In this document: in pieces, positions 25,336-33,918 of the stretch
How positions within the stretch are numbered: position 1 is the first letter of the stretch
Layout of the letters: each line of letters opens with the position of its first letter
Assembly (NCBI GenBank): GCA_022402465.1
Contig: JAKRSH010000024.1
Span: 62,001-126,000, forward strand
Reading direction: 5' to 3'
Length of the DNA: 64,000 nucleotides
DNA from: Leptospiraceae bacterium
Lineage (GTDB): Bacteria; Spirochaetota; Leptospiria; Leptospirales; Leptospiraceae
The notes under the pieces: generated by a model
Seen by the model: the letters and a program-made list of their open reading frames with translations, nothing else
Told to the model about the DNA's origin: nothing
Database searches by the model: none
Program-made: the position numbers and the translations under genes

Positions 25336-26159
25336 ATTGGGAAGTGTTCAATAGCTTCGCTTTTTTCTTTCCACAAATTATCTTAGGTGCAATTGTAGGA
25401 GTTTTGCTTTCTATCATTGGCTCTTTCTTAGTACTGAGAAACATGTCATTCCTTGGTCTAACTTTAGCCCAGGTTGTTTCGAGTGGGGTAGCAGTGTCTT
25501 TATTTTTAGGTTTAGAGGGAGAATGGTTTGCTATCTTATTTTCTTTAATCATTATATCTCCCTTAGTATCATCCAAAGAGTTAGCTAATTCGCAAAATGA
25601 TACTTTGCTTGGCGTTCTTTTTGTATTCTTTGCTTCCTTTTCCCAATTCCTTCTATCTATGGGCGGAAATGTAAAGAATCAAATCATGGCTTCTTATTTC
25701 GGTGATATCTTAACCAATCAAATAAATTTATCAAATATGGAACCTATCCTATTAGCCTTGTGTTTTCTCTTCTTCCTATTGTTCTACAAAAAGTTTTTAT
25801 TTTTATCTTATGATAAAGAAGAATTTATAGTTAGAAAAAATTCTTTCTTTTTCTATGAAATGATTTTCTATAGCATCGCAATAGTGCTTGTTAGTATAGC
25901 TATCCATCTCTTAGGATCTTTTTATGCCACTGCTCATTTATTAGTACCATCCTTCGTAGCTTTGAGCTTTGTTCGTAGCATGAGTGGCCTTTTGATTATT
26001 TCTGCCCTTATGAGTCTTTTTGCTACTGTGCTTGGTTTTGGAATATCTTTGATTGGCTTCCCGTATCAGGATGAGATTATCTATTTTCCAAGCTCATCAA
26101 CGATTGTCATCCTGCTTGCTGGTTTAGGAATAGGACTCAAATTGCTTAAAAAACACTAA
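25332..26159 (+). CDS. znuB: Metal ABC transporter, permease (ZnuB/ABC-3 family)
   Basis: A 275-residue inner-membrane protein with eight or nine hydrophobic helices. It shows the family's first-helix features (GAIVGVLLSIIGSFLVLRNMSFLGLTLAQVVSSGVAVSLFLG), a form of the LRxMSxxG..lAH pattern, though here LAQ replaces the usual SHA. The C-terminal helix pair ends SSSTIVILLAGLGIGLK. Overlaps the ATPase gene (ATGA). It completes a ZnuABC-type importer and is the last gene of the metal locus. Confidence 0.88.
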   Translation: MNWEVFNSFAFFFPQIILGAIVGVLLSIIGSFLVLRNMSFLGLTLAQVVSSGVAVSLFLGLEGEWFAILFSLIIISPLVSSKELANSQNDTLLGVLFVFFASFSQFLLSMGGNVKNQIMASYFGDILTNQINLSNMEPILLALCFLFFLLFYKKFLFLSYDKEEFIVRKNSFFFYEMIFYSIAIVLVSIAIHLLGSFYATAHLLVPSFVALSFVRSMSGLLIISALMSLFATVLGFGISLIGFPYQDEIIYFPSSSTIVILLAGLGIGLKLLKKH

Positions 26160-26252
26160 ACTATGGAATTTTTCTGACTTATATTCTGATTTAGACCAAA
26201 CAATTGTGTCTAAAGCATAGCTGGTATACAGTAAAAATTGAAGGAAACCTAA

Positions 26253-26930
26253 ATGATCCTGAACCCTGAATACGACACATTCACCACCCAAGGTGACAAC
26301 CACTCCATGACTTCCATCGAGACCCCACTTCGAGAAGATGCCTTTGTGAAGACGGATGAAGAAAAAATCCAAAACATACAGAAGTATTTTGCACTCATTA
26401 TGGATGAATTGGGATTGGATTTGACTGATGATAGCCTCAGAGGCACTCCTTATAGAGTTGCGAAAATGTATGTCCAAGAAATTTTTTCTGGATTGAATCC
26501 TGCCAATAAACCAGTAATCTCTACTTTTGATAATAAATACCAATATGACAAGATGCTTGTCGAAAGTAACATCTCATTTTCATCATCTTGCGAACACCAC
26601 TTTCTTCCTATTGTTGGTAAGGCACATGTTGCATATATTTCGAATGGTCGTGTCATTGGTCTATCTAAGATCAACCGCATAGTGGATTATTTTGCAAAAC
26701 GACCTCAGGTGCAAGAGCGAATGACTGTTCAGATTATTGAAGAATTAAAAAGCGTTCTAAATACTGAAGACGTAATCGTGGTTGTTGAGGCAGGACACAT
26801 GTGTGTTTCAACACGTGGCATTAATGATAAATCCAGCATGACAACTACAATTGAATATTCTGGAAAATTCATGAGTCCCAGCTTACGAAATGAGTTTTTT
26901 CAATTGATTGCAAAGAAGCCATTAAGTTAA
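26253..26930 (+). CDS. folE: GTP cyclohydrolase I
   Basis: A 225-residue enzyme that turns GTP into dihydroneopterin triphosphate, the first step of folate (and other pterin) synthesis. The zinc ligands are Cys113 and His116 in SSCEHHFLPIVG and Cys184 in GHMCVSTRG. The segments LRGTPYRVAKMY and GLSKINRIVDYFAKRPQVQE are diagnostic of the FolE1 type. The N-terminal extension (1-35) is variable in the family. RBS-like aaggaa precedes the ATG. Because the zinc-dependent FolE1 lies next to a zinc-uptake locus, co-regulation is conceivable but nothing in the sequence shows it. Confidence 0.96.
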   Translation: MILNPEYDTFTTQGDNHSMTSIETPLREDAFVKTDEEKIQNIQKYFALIMDELGLDLTDDSLRGTPYRVAKMYVQEIFSGLNPANKPVISTFDNKYQYDKMLVESNISFSSSCEHHFLPIVGKAHVAYISNGRVIGLSKINRIVDYFAKRPQVQERMTVQIIEELKSVLNTEDVIVVVEAGHMCVSTRGINDKSSMTTTIEYSGKFMSPSLRNEFFQLIAKKPLS

Positions 26931-26937
26931 TAAATTA

Positions 26938-27831
26938 TTGACTCATTCTTGTTCTATTTGTTCCTCTAAGAGTCTTAGACTTTTATTCTCTAAGCCTAGC
27001 AAAGATAATACGATTTACAATATTTTTCAATGTAAAAATTGTAAAATAGTTCAAGTTGTACCACTTCCAAGCCAAGAAATCTTGGATAGGTACTACTCTA
27101 ATGAATATTTTACTTCACGAACAGATCGTGGTTATGAAAATTATTATTCACAAGATACGCGCAATGAAATTTTTCGAGTATGGAATCTTAATTTAAAGGA
27201 TCTAGGTGTAGATTTTGTTGATTATAAAAAAATGAACCCAAGGTCCTTAGATGTAGGCTGTGCGGCTGGTTATTTTGTAGATTATATGAGGTCTCTGGGT
27301 TGGAGAAGTATGGGAATTGAAATTGCTCCTGATCCCATAAAGTTTGCTAGAGAAAAATTACGATTGGATATTGTAGAAGGCAATTTTCTAGAATGGGATA
27401 AGAGTGCTGAAGAAAAATTTAATCTTATCACACTCTGGGCTTCCATAGAACATATGCGCGAACCTATTTCTGTACTGAAAAAGATGCACTCACATCTTAC
27501 CGATGATGGTATTTTGATTCTATCAACTTGTAGGTGGGGATTACTTGCAAAATTTTTAAAACAAAAATGGCGTTTCTTAAATGTTCCAGAACATCTTTTT
27601 TATTTTGGGCTGAAAGAACTTATTCAAATCATGGAAGGACTCGGCTATATTTATCAAAGTTCCATTACTTATGGAAGTGGAATGACTATGAAAAAAAATC
27701 CTAGTTGGGGATTTCTTCTTTTTAAGAAAATTTTTGATAGCTTGGTAAAATTAACAAACCAAGGTGATATGATGGCTATTCGATTCAAGAAAGGAAAATT
27801 GAATGACAAAGAATCAATTCTTAAAATATAA
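26938..27831 (+). CDS. Zinc-ribbon SAM-dependent methyltransferase
   Basis: 297 residues from a TTG start 7 bases after folE; the start is supported by the immediately following CSICSSK. An N-terminal four-Cys zinc ribbon (Cys5, Cys8, Cys32, Cys35) precedes a class I methyltransferase domain with motif I LDVGCAAGYF (104-113), an acidic strand-2 end (MGIEIAPD) and a FNLITLWASIEHMREP segment. Enzymes of this build often methylate sugar nucleotides or polyketide/surface-glycan precursors; the substrate here is unknown. Confidence 0.82.
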   Translation: MTHSCSICSSKSLRLLFSKPSKDNTIYNIFQCKNCKIVQVVPLPSQEILDRYYSNEYFTSRTDRGYENYYSQDTRNEIFRVWNLNLKDLGVDFVDYKKMNPRSLDVGCAAGYFVDYMRSLGWRSMGIEIAPDPIKFAREKLRLDIVEGNFLEWDKSAEEKFNLITLWASIEHMREPISVLKKMHSHLTDDGILILSTCRWGLLAKFLKQKWRFLNVPEHLFYFGLKELIQIMEGLGYIYQSSITYGSGMTMKKNPSWGFLLFKKIFDSLVKLTNQGDMMAIRFKKGKLNDKESILKI

Positions 27832-27897
27832 CCTAGTTAAAGATTAAGCTTGAATGAATTTCTTTGTGGTAGTCTTCTCATTCCTGGAAGCAATATT

Positions 27898-28485
27898 TCA
27901 ATGCATTTCTAAGCTATCTAAAACATCTCTTAAAAGTTCTTCCTCTGATTTCATAGCATCTAAAAATATTGCACTATCAGGTAAGATAGATAAATAATTA
28001 TTTCGGATAGAAGTAAGTTTCTCTAAATTTTCAAAAACGTCTATTTCACTGCGATTGAATTGGATTCTTTTCATTGCTGATTCAGGATTGATGTTGAGAA
28101 AAAATATCTTATAAGGTATGGGAAAATTTTCTTTTAAATTTAAATCTAGTATATCTTGAGGAGAGTTCTGTTCACTTGCTTGGTAGGCTGCAGTTGAATA
28201 ATAGTATCTGTCTAAGAGCACAATTTTACCTTGGTTCAGCGAAGGTTGTATATTTCTTGTAACAGATGCTCTTCGATCAGAAATAAATAATTTCAATTGT
28301 TCCTCAGGATTTAGATGTATCTTACCTTGTAGAAATTCTCTTAGTCTTAAACCTGTTTCATAATTAGTTGGTTCTCGAAATAGTTCTGCTGGAATATTTC
28401 TACTAACAAATAACTGGAATACATTTTTACTTAAAGTTGATTTACCTGAACCGTCAATTCCTTCGAACACTATAAATTTGGACAT
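27898..28485 (-). CDS. tmk: Thymidylate kinase
   Basis: A 195-residue P-loop kinase that phosphorylates dTMP to dTDP. P-loop EGIDGSGKST (8-17), the DR motif in LLDRYYYSTAAYQ, and a lid region with SDRRA (about 70). The usual REPGGT is replaced by REPTNYETG, a variant seen in divergent members. Convergent with the methyltransferase gene and divergent from a small lipoprotein. It is somewhat shorter than E. coli Tmk (213). Confidence 0.9.
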   Translation of the reverse strand: MSKFIVFEGIDGSGKSTLSKNVFQLFVSRNIPAELFREPTNYETGLRLREFLQGKIHLNPEEQLKLFISDRRASVTRNIQPSLNQGKIVLLDRYYYSTAAYQASEQNSPQDILDLNLKENFPIPYKIFFLNINPESAMKRIQFNRSEIDVFENLEKLTSIRNNYLSILPDSAIFLDAMKSEEELLRDVLDSLEMH

Positions 28486-28550
28486 TTTTCCATATTAAAG
28501 ATGGACAAATAGCCTCAAAAGTTTTTTTTTGTAATTAGGAGATATACATT

Positions 28551-28724
28551 ATGAAAAAATATCTATTAGTTACTACTTTGGTTTTTATTTCTCTATTTTA
28601 CGGTTTTTGCTCTTCTAAACCTCCTGTTAAACAAGAGCCTGCACCGGTAGTTGAGGAACCGAAACCAACTAAAGAGCCAGTTTTCAAAGATACTTTCAAA
28701 CCAAGAGAAAGAGATTTTAAATAA
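28551..28724 (+). CDS. 57-residue Pro/Lys-rich mini-lipoprotein
   Basis: A short gene with a strong ribosome-binding site (aggaga, 9 bases before the ATG). The signal peptide ends in FYGFC (Cys20), followed by a mature part of only 37 residues rich in Pro, Lys and Glu (KPPVKQEPAPVVEEPKPTKE). Such small lipoproteins are common in Leptospira-type genomes, and their roles are mostly unknown; a spacer or anchor between envelope layers is possible. A clear terminator follows. Confidence 0.78.
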   Translation: MKKYLLVTTLVFISLFYGFCSSKPPVKQEPAPVVEEPKPTKEPVFKDTFKPRERDFK

Positions 28725-28745
28725 AATCTAAATCTAATTTACCAA

Positions 28746-28790
28746 GCCATCTTATTTTGTTAAATAACTAGATAAGATGGCATTTTTATT
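28746..28790 (+). terminator. Rho-independent terminator
   Basis: gccatcttat (28746-28755) pairs with ataagatggc (28772-28781), followed by atttttattt. It ends the mini-lipoprotein transcript just before the next small lipoprotein gene. Confidence 0.85.
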
Positions 28791-28798
28791 TACAAATA

Positions 28799-28981
28799 AT
28801 GAAAATTAATCAATTAAACAAATTTCCACTTTATTTCATTCTTATATTCTCATTTCTGATTATTCTAATTAACTGTAGTTCTCAAGAAATAAAAGAAGCA
28901 ACTGATGACCCAGAAAAAATAAAGGTTATTGAAAAAGAAAATTTTGAATCAAAAATAAAGAAACAGGAGAATAAAAGATAG
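28799..28981 (+). CDS. 60-residue mini-lipoprotein
   Basis: A signal peptide with a long hydrophobic core ends in lipobox IILINC (about Cys27). The mature 33 residues are highly charged, mostly Lys and Glu. No good ribosome-binding site is seen. It lies just after the terminator at 28746-28790, and the next gene starts 9 bases on. It may be a genuine tiny lipoprotein, or the remnant of a larger one. Confidence 0.5.
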   Translation: MKINQLNKFPLYFILIFSFLIILINCSSQEIKEATDDPEKIKVIEKENFESKIKKQENKR

Positions 28982-28990
28982 ATTCATTCT

Positions 28991-29752
28991 ATGGAATCTA
29001 TAAATTTTCAATATAAGAACACTTATCCATTTCAAAGATTATCTTTAATTATTCCCTGTTTTAATGAATCTAGTCGCTTACCAATTTATTTACAATCTCT
29101 CTCTAAATCGATTCCTGGTATATTTGAAATATTAATAATTGATGACGGTAGCTCTAATGCTGAGTTTGAATTATTAAAAAATAGATTAGCCCCTTTTTTA
29201 AATGATAACATTAAATTGTATCATTATGCGATAAATAAAGGTAAATTTAATGCAATTGAATATGGCATTGAACTTTCCAAATATGAGTATTTGGGAATTG
29301 TCGATGCAGATGGCTCAGTTCCTACATATGAAGTATTTAGTCTCTGGTCTTATTTTAATAGTAATTTGGATACTGAACTTTTAGTGGCTTCAAGAGAAAT
29401 AGATAATAATAAAGTTATCACTTATTTCTCTAAACGAAAAATTGCACATAAAATTTTTATAAAACTTATTAAAATTTTATTTCAAGTCAAAGTCAATGAT
29501 ACTCAATGTGGTTTAAAATTTATAAAAAAATCTTCTCATGATAGATTAAAAAAATTTATGATTAACAAAAGATGGATATGGGATACTGAAATCGTTATCT
29601 TAGCTGAATTATTTGAAATCAATATTAAAGAAATAGGGATAGACTGGAGTGAGATGAAAGGTTCCAAATTTCATTTTTTTAGAGATTCCTTAGAAATATT
29701 ATTCAATATTTACCAATTTAAAAAACATATCAGAACATTTCAATTGTCCTGA
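28991..29752 (+). CDS. GT2 glycosyltransferase (polyprenyl-phosphate sugar synthase-like)
   Basis: A 253-residue GT-A fold enzyme. The nucleotide-sugar site appears as LSLIIPCFNES, then IDDGSS, then the DXD-type VDADGS. The later DTQCGLKFIKK and WIWDTEIVILAE segments are typical of dolichyl-phosphate-sugar synthases such as DPG/DPM1. It would load a sugar onto a polyprenyl phosphate at the inner face of the membrane, as donor for GT-C enzymes such as the neighbours. It has no membrane helices of its own. Its 3' end overlaps the convergent gene by 13 bases. Strongly AT-rich codon use, as throughout this island. Confidence 0.8.
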   Translation: MESINFQYKNTYPFQRLSLIIPCFNESSRLPIYLQSLSKSIPGIFEILIIDDGSSNAEFELLKNRLAPFLNDNIKLYHYAINKGKFNAIEYGIELSKYEYLGIVDADGSVPTYEVFSLWSYFNSNLDTELLVASREIDNNKVITYFSKRKIAHKIFIKLIKILFQVKVNDTQCGLKFIKKSSHDRLKKFMINKRWIWDTEIVILAELFEINIKEIGIDWSEMKGSKFHFFRDSLEILFNIYQFKKHIRTFQLS

Positions 29753-31212
29753 TATTTATAAAAATTTAAACTATTAAACGAATTACGGTCTTTGCAAAGT
29801 TTAAAATCCAATATACATTGACTTGAATATTCAGTACTAATAAATAAAATATTACTTTTATCTATTTTAGAAACTTTTAAGAAATTAGAAATATCTTCTG
29901 GTTTAGAATAATATAAATTTTTTGTATAATTGATTGTTTGTAGATTTTTTGCAAGAACTTGATCAAGAAAAACTATATTTTGTTCTTTTTGTTCACTCAC
30001 CTTATCTGTAAGTGATCTGACAAGTTTATCAGAATCAGAAATAAATTTAATATTTTTGTATAATTGTTTAACTGAGAAAAGTATAAGAACAATAATTAAC
30101 AAATGAAATAATAATAAAAAATTGCGTTTTAGTTTTGTTTTGGTAATATTATATGTATAATAAGAAAAAAGAAAGAAGGATGGATAAATTCCAAATAAAT
30201 ATCTTGGAGATAAGTGATCTCCATGATTTGGAGCAGTAAAAGAGATTAATAATAAAATAAAAATTGTAATTAAAAAGTAGAATTCTTGTTCTTTGCAGAT
30301 TGATTTCTTATTTATTCTACTTAATACTATTTGGAAAGTTCCAATTATTAGAAATAATAATAAATAAGGTGACTGATAGAAAAAGCCTCTTAATCTGCCA
30401 AATAATAAATCAGTGATAATTTCAGATCTTGGAATCATCATTATCTCTGGATTAGTCATTGTTAATAAATATCTAAAGCCTAATGGATGACCGTATATTA
30501 TGAAATTAAAGATAAATAAAGAAATTATGATAGTTAAAAATGCAATTCCAAATTGAATAGCTACATAATAAAATGAGAACTTTTTATATAATAGAGAGAC
30601 AATAATCCATGAAAAAATAGGAAAAATAAATTCTAATCTTAAAAAGAGGGATAATCCTAGCAAGATTGAAGAATAAAAAATCGAAATATCTTTTTTATCT
30701 AAATTAAATTCGAAAAAATACAATCCTGAATATAACATAGCAATTGCGAGTGAATACTCGTGGATCACAAGATTGTATGTAAAAATTGTACTACAAAAGA
30801 GAAGTATAAAAGTGATAATAATTGAATTAATTCTTGACTTAACATGTTGTTGTAGAATTAGGAAAAAGAAATTTAAAGCAATGATAATACCGATTAATTC
30901 AAGTAAGTATATAGAAAGATTTGAATTAAAAATAAATTTTGTCAATCCTGTTATTAAAGGAAAGTAAGGTGAAAAAACTATATAAAAGTATTGCTGATAC
31001 CTTCCTATAAAAGGATCAACAAAAGGAAGAAATACTCCATTAGCATCAAAAATTTCACCAGAATATTTAAATGAGAAAGAAGTGAAATTACCTTGAATGA
31101 GATCCATGATTTGAATCCACATAAAACCTGAATCGCCATATACAATTTCAAAATCAGATTTCGAAATAAAAAATAAGCTACTACATACTAAAATAAAAAT
31201 ATATTTATGCAT
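29740..31212 (-). CDS. GT-C membrane glycosyltransferase-like protein (first of four)
   Basis: 490 residues with about ten or more transmembrane helices and a short soluble C-terminus. The first periplasmic loop has an acidic motif (IVYGDSGF, Asp27), the usual place for the catalytic Asp of GT-C enzymes that use polyprenyl-phosphate sugars. No closer family is recognised. It runs directly after the GT2-GtrA gene (1-base gap), so the two probably form donor-maker and transferase of one step. Confidence 0.65.
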   Translation of the reverse strand: MHKYIFILVCSSLFFISKSDFEIVYGDSGFMWIQIMDLIQGNFTSFSFKYSGEIFDANGVFLPFVDPFIGRYQQYFYIVFSPYFPLITGLTKFIFNSNLSIYLLELIGIIIALNFFFLILQQHVKSRINSIIITFILLFCSTIFTYNLVIHEYSLAIAMLYSGLYFFEFNLDKKDISIFYSSILLGLSLFLRLEFIFPIFSWIIVSLLYKKFSFYYVAIQFGIAFLTIIISLFIFNFIIYGHPLGFRYLLTMTNPEIMMIPRSEIITDLLFGRLRGFFYQSPYLLLFLIIGTFQIVLSRINKKSICKEQEFYFLITIFILLLISFTAPNHGDHLSPRYLFGIYPSFFLFSYYTYNITKTKLKRNFLLLFHLLIIVLILFSVKQLYKNIKFISDSDKLVRSLTDKVSEQKEQNIVFLDQVLAKNLQTINYTKNLYYSKPEDISNFLKVSKIDKSNILFISTEYSSQCILDFKLCKDRNSFNSLNFYKYQDN

Positions 31213-31213
31213 A

Positions 31214-32353
31214 TTACTTCTCAGACCATGTATAAGAATTATTTAATTTATAATTTGTTACAGTCGCTATAAGTATACCAATTAAATTCGCGATATATGT
31301 TGAAAATTCAGAAAAGAATATAGGGAAATATTCTAGGAACACTTGAAGCAGAAAAAACCAGCAGGAGTATTGAATAATAAATCCAATTAAACTAATTGAA
31401 TTAAATTTTAATAGAGCGGTTAATCCATTTTTAAAATCTTTCTTTGATCTATCCTTAAAGGTCCAAAAATTATTTAAGAAAAAATTAGAAATCACACTTA
31501 ATTCGAAACCGAAAGCAACTGCAGTAGAAGGCAAGAGCATGTTTTCTTTGATATTCCTTTGGTGAGTATTGCTAAAGTATTGATTAAAAATAAATTGGCC
31601 AAATAAATTTATGAATACACCTAAGCAGCCAGTGACACCATACTTAATAAAAGTCCAAGATAAAATACGACCCAATCGAAGGTCAATCAAAGCAATAATG
31701 TATTGTTGCATCACAGAACCTGAAAGTTTCGTTTCACCATATTCTCGCCTTCGAAAAGAATAACCCACTTCGGCGATTTTCATCTTTGGATTTATAGCAA
31801 GTAATTCAAGGAGAATCTTATAGCCTCTAGGATTAATTCTGTCCTTTGAATCTTCAAATATATTTCTGCGTAATACAAAGAATCCACTCATTGGATCATT
31901 TGTATTGATTGGAAGTATGAGTTTTGCTAAAATAGTGGCTCCATAACTTAAAATCCGACGATACCAATTCATTTCTCCATAGCTTCCATCAAAAGTACGT
32001 CGAGATCCTATTACTAAATCATTTTCTTTTAAAAGATCAATCATTTTTGGAAGTATTGATTCATCATGCTGCATATCAGCATCCATTACGCCAATAGTAT
32101 TTCCTTTCGAAGAAGCCATACCGGTAACTACAGCACTTGACAGTCCTTTCTCAGTGATGCGACGTATTACGCGTATTCTTGAATTCTTGAGAGAGTATTC
32201 CTGAGCCCACTGCCAAGTGTGATCAGGGGAATCATCATCAACTATGATAATTTCATATAAGGTATTCTTACTATTGAAAAGTACCTCTAATTTAGGGAGG
32301 AATTCTTTTAAGTTTTCTTTTTCATTGTAGGTTGGAAGAATTAATGTGAACAT
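31214..32353 (-). CDS. GT2 polyprenyl-phosphate sugar synthase fused to GtrA-like domain
   Basis: 379 residues. Residues 1-230 form a DPM1-like catalytic domain: LILPTYNEKENL, VDDDSPDHTW, the catalytic DADMQHD, VIGSRR and the SGFFVLRR segment. Residues about 235-375 hold four membrane helices of the GtrA type (IKYGVTGCLGVFINLFGQF through IGILIATVTNYKLN), thought to help flip lipid-linked sugars. The fusion of synthase and flippase is known in other bacteria and archaea. It is the first gene of a two-gene leftward run. Confidence 0.9.
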   Translation of the reverse strand: MFTLILPTYNEKENLKEFLPKLEVLFNSKNTLYEIIIVDDDSPDHTWQWAQEYSLKNSRIRVIRRITEKGLSSAVVTGMASSKGNTIGVMDADMQHDESILPKMIDLLKENDLVIGSRRTFDGSYGEMNWYRRILSYGATILAKLILPINTNDPMSGFFVLRRNIFEDSKDRINPRGYKILLELLAINPKMKIAEVGYSFRRREYGETKLSGSVMQQYIIALIDLRLGRILSWTFIKYGVTGCLGVFINLFGQFIFNQYFSNTHQRNIKENMLLPSTAVAFGFELSVISNFFLNNFWTFKDRSKKDFKNGLTALLKFNSISLIGFIIQYSCWFFLLQVFLEYFPIFFSEFSTYIANLIGILIATVTNYKLNNSYTWSEK

Positions 32354-32480
32354 TTATTATTTTATATGAAAATTAAGATAGATAAGATTTTCAATTAAAA
32401 ATAAGAATAATAAAGGTCTGAATTAGGTTTTTGTTCTCGACATTTAAAAATTATAAATAGATTATTAACTTTTAGTAAGT

Positions 32481-33902
32481 ATGACAAACAAACAAATAAA
32501 TTTCATTGCTTTATTCTTCCTAATCCTTGGTATATTTGTTCGGTTTTATCATTTAGATTTCCAATCTGTTTGGTTTGACGAATTGTTTTATATTCTTGCA
32601 GCTAGCAAATCTTCACTAAAAGAACTATTAGATATTCACTTTGTGGATACGAATCCTCCCTTACTTACTATAATTTATTTCTATTGGATAAAAATTTTCG
32701 GGGATTCTGTTTATTCTTTAAGATTTACCTCAGCCATGGTCGGTTCTATTAATTTAATATTGATATATTATTATGTTTTAAGACCAAAATTTTTTAGAAA
32801 AGAGGTATATTTTTATATATTAATAATCTTTTCAACTTGTCTTGGGGGTGTATACTTCAGTCAAGAATTAAGATCTTATGCTTTAATGATGCTTCTATCA
32901 TTTATATACCTTCACACTTTTTCTGGAATAATCCTGAATATTCTTGAACACAAAGAAGGCTCAAAGAATGATTTTATCATTTTAGCTATTACTTCAATTT
33001 TTATCTCATATTTACATTATTTTGGATTTATATATGCAGGCTTAGGTTTATTTATTATTTTTGTTTTTGCTATCACCCAAAAGAACACAAGAATTGTTTT
33101 GATGAGTATTCTAAGTGGTGTTTTATTTTTACTATTTTTTTCCTTTGAAATATTCAAATTATTATCTCTAAAAGGAGGAAGTATTAATTGGATACCTCAA
33201 CCAAATCTTTTAATATACCTCGAATTTCTTAATTTCATTTTTTATTTTTTAAAAGGTAAATACTTCATATATTTTATAATTCTATTTTTGGTATTATATA
33301 CTTATTCGTTTTTATCTAAAAAAATATTGAAAACCACCAGAACAGAGAGAACACTTATTCTATTTTATCTTCTATTTTCTCTAGTTGTTTTGAGTTTTAC
33401 TTTTTTTGTTTCTCTATACAAGCCAATAGTTACTGCTAGAAATCTTCTGGTATTGATATTTCCAATTTTATTTATTTTTTCTTACCTTATTAATAGAATA
33501 GTCCTACCTAACAAGTATCTTATGAATTTTATAATAATCTTATTTTCCTTATACATGTTTTATCAATACTATTCAGATTATTCCAAGCCTCACAAAACGG
33601 ATTTTAAATCATTAGCTATAGTAAGTGCAGAAAAGGAATATTCTGATTTTATTCTTTATTCATTTGATAAAGTTGATTTCTATAATTTCTATGGACAGAA
33701 ATACAATAAAGAAAAGAAAGTAATAATGCTGCCAGAAATAAGTAAACAAAATTTAACCCTCTTACCTAATAAATTTATTCTCCTAGAAGCAGGCTTGTTG
33801 GGAAAGCTTGCAGATGATCAGATTCATATTTTGAAAGATCAATATAAAATGAAAAATATTTCTTTTTATGGATCAGAAATGAAAATATTTACTCGAGAAT
33901 GA
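32481..33902 (+). CDS. GT39-like membrane glycosyltransferase
   Basis: 473 residues, about ten membrane helices. The N-terminal loop holds SVWFDELFYI (Asp33-Glu34), the acidic pair of protein-mannosyltransferase/ArnT-like GT-C enzymes. A later DTNPPLLTIIYFYWIKIFG segment follows their NPPLY pattern. Such enzymes transfer a sugar from a polyprenyl phosphate to a protein or lipid outside the inner membrane. It has its own orientation, opposite to both neighbours. Confidence 0.78.
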   Translation: MTNKQINFIALFFLILGIFVRFYHLDFQSVWFDELFYILAASKSSLKELLDIHFVDTNPPLLTIIYFYWIKIFGDSVYSLRFTSAMVGSINLILIYYYVLRPKFFRKEVYFYILIIFSTCLGGVYFSQELRSYALMMLLSFIYLHTFSGIILNILEHKEGSKNDFIILAITSIFISYLHYFGFIYAGLGLFIIFVFAITQKNTRIVLMSILSGVLFLLFFSFEIFKLLSLKGGSINWIPQPNLLIYLEFLNFIFYFLKGKYFIYFIILFLVLYTYSFLSKKILKTTRTERTLILFYLLFSLVVLSFTFFVSLYKPIVTARNLLVLIFPILFIFSYLINRIVLPNKYLMNFIIILFSLYMFYQYYSDYSKPHKTDFKSLAIVSAEKEYSDFILYSFDKVDFYNFYGQKYNKEKKVIMLPEISKQNLTLLPNKFILLEAGLLGKLADDQIHILKDQYKMKNISFYGSEMKIFTRE

Positions 33903-33918
33903 AATGAAAATTACAAAC

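Noticed and set aside
26190-26214. tttagac/gtctaaa inverted repeat before folE as a zinc-regulator site
   Set aside because: Only seven bases per arm, an 11-base spacer and no match to the other dyads of the metal locus; could be a weak terminator or chance.
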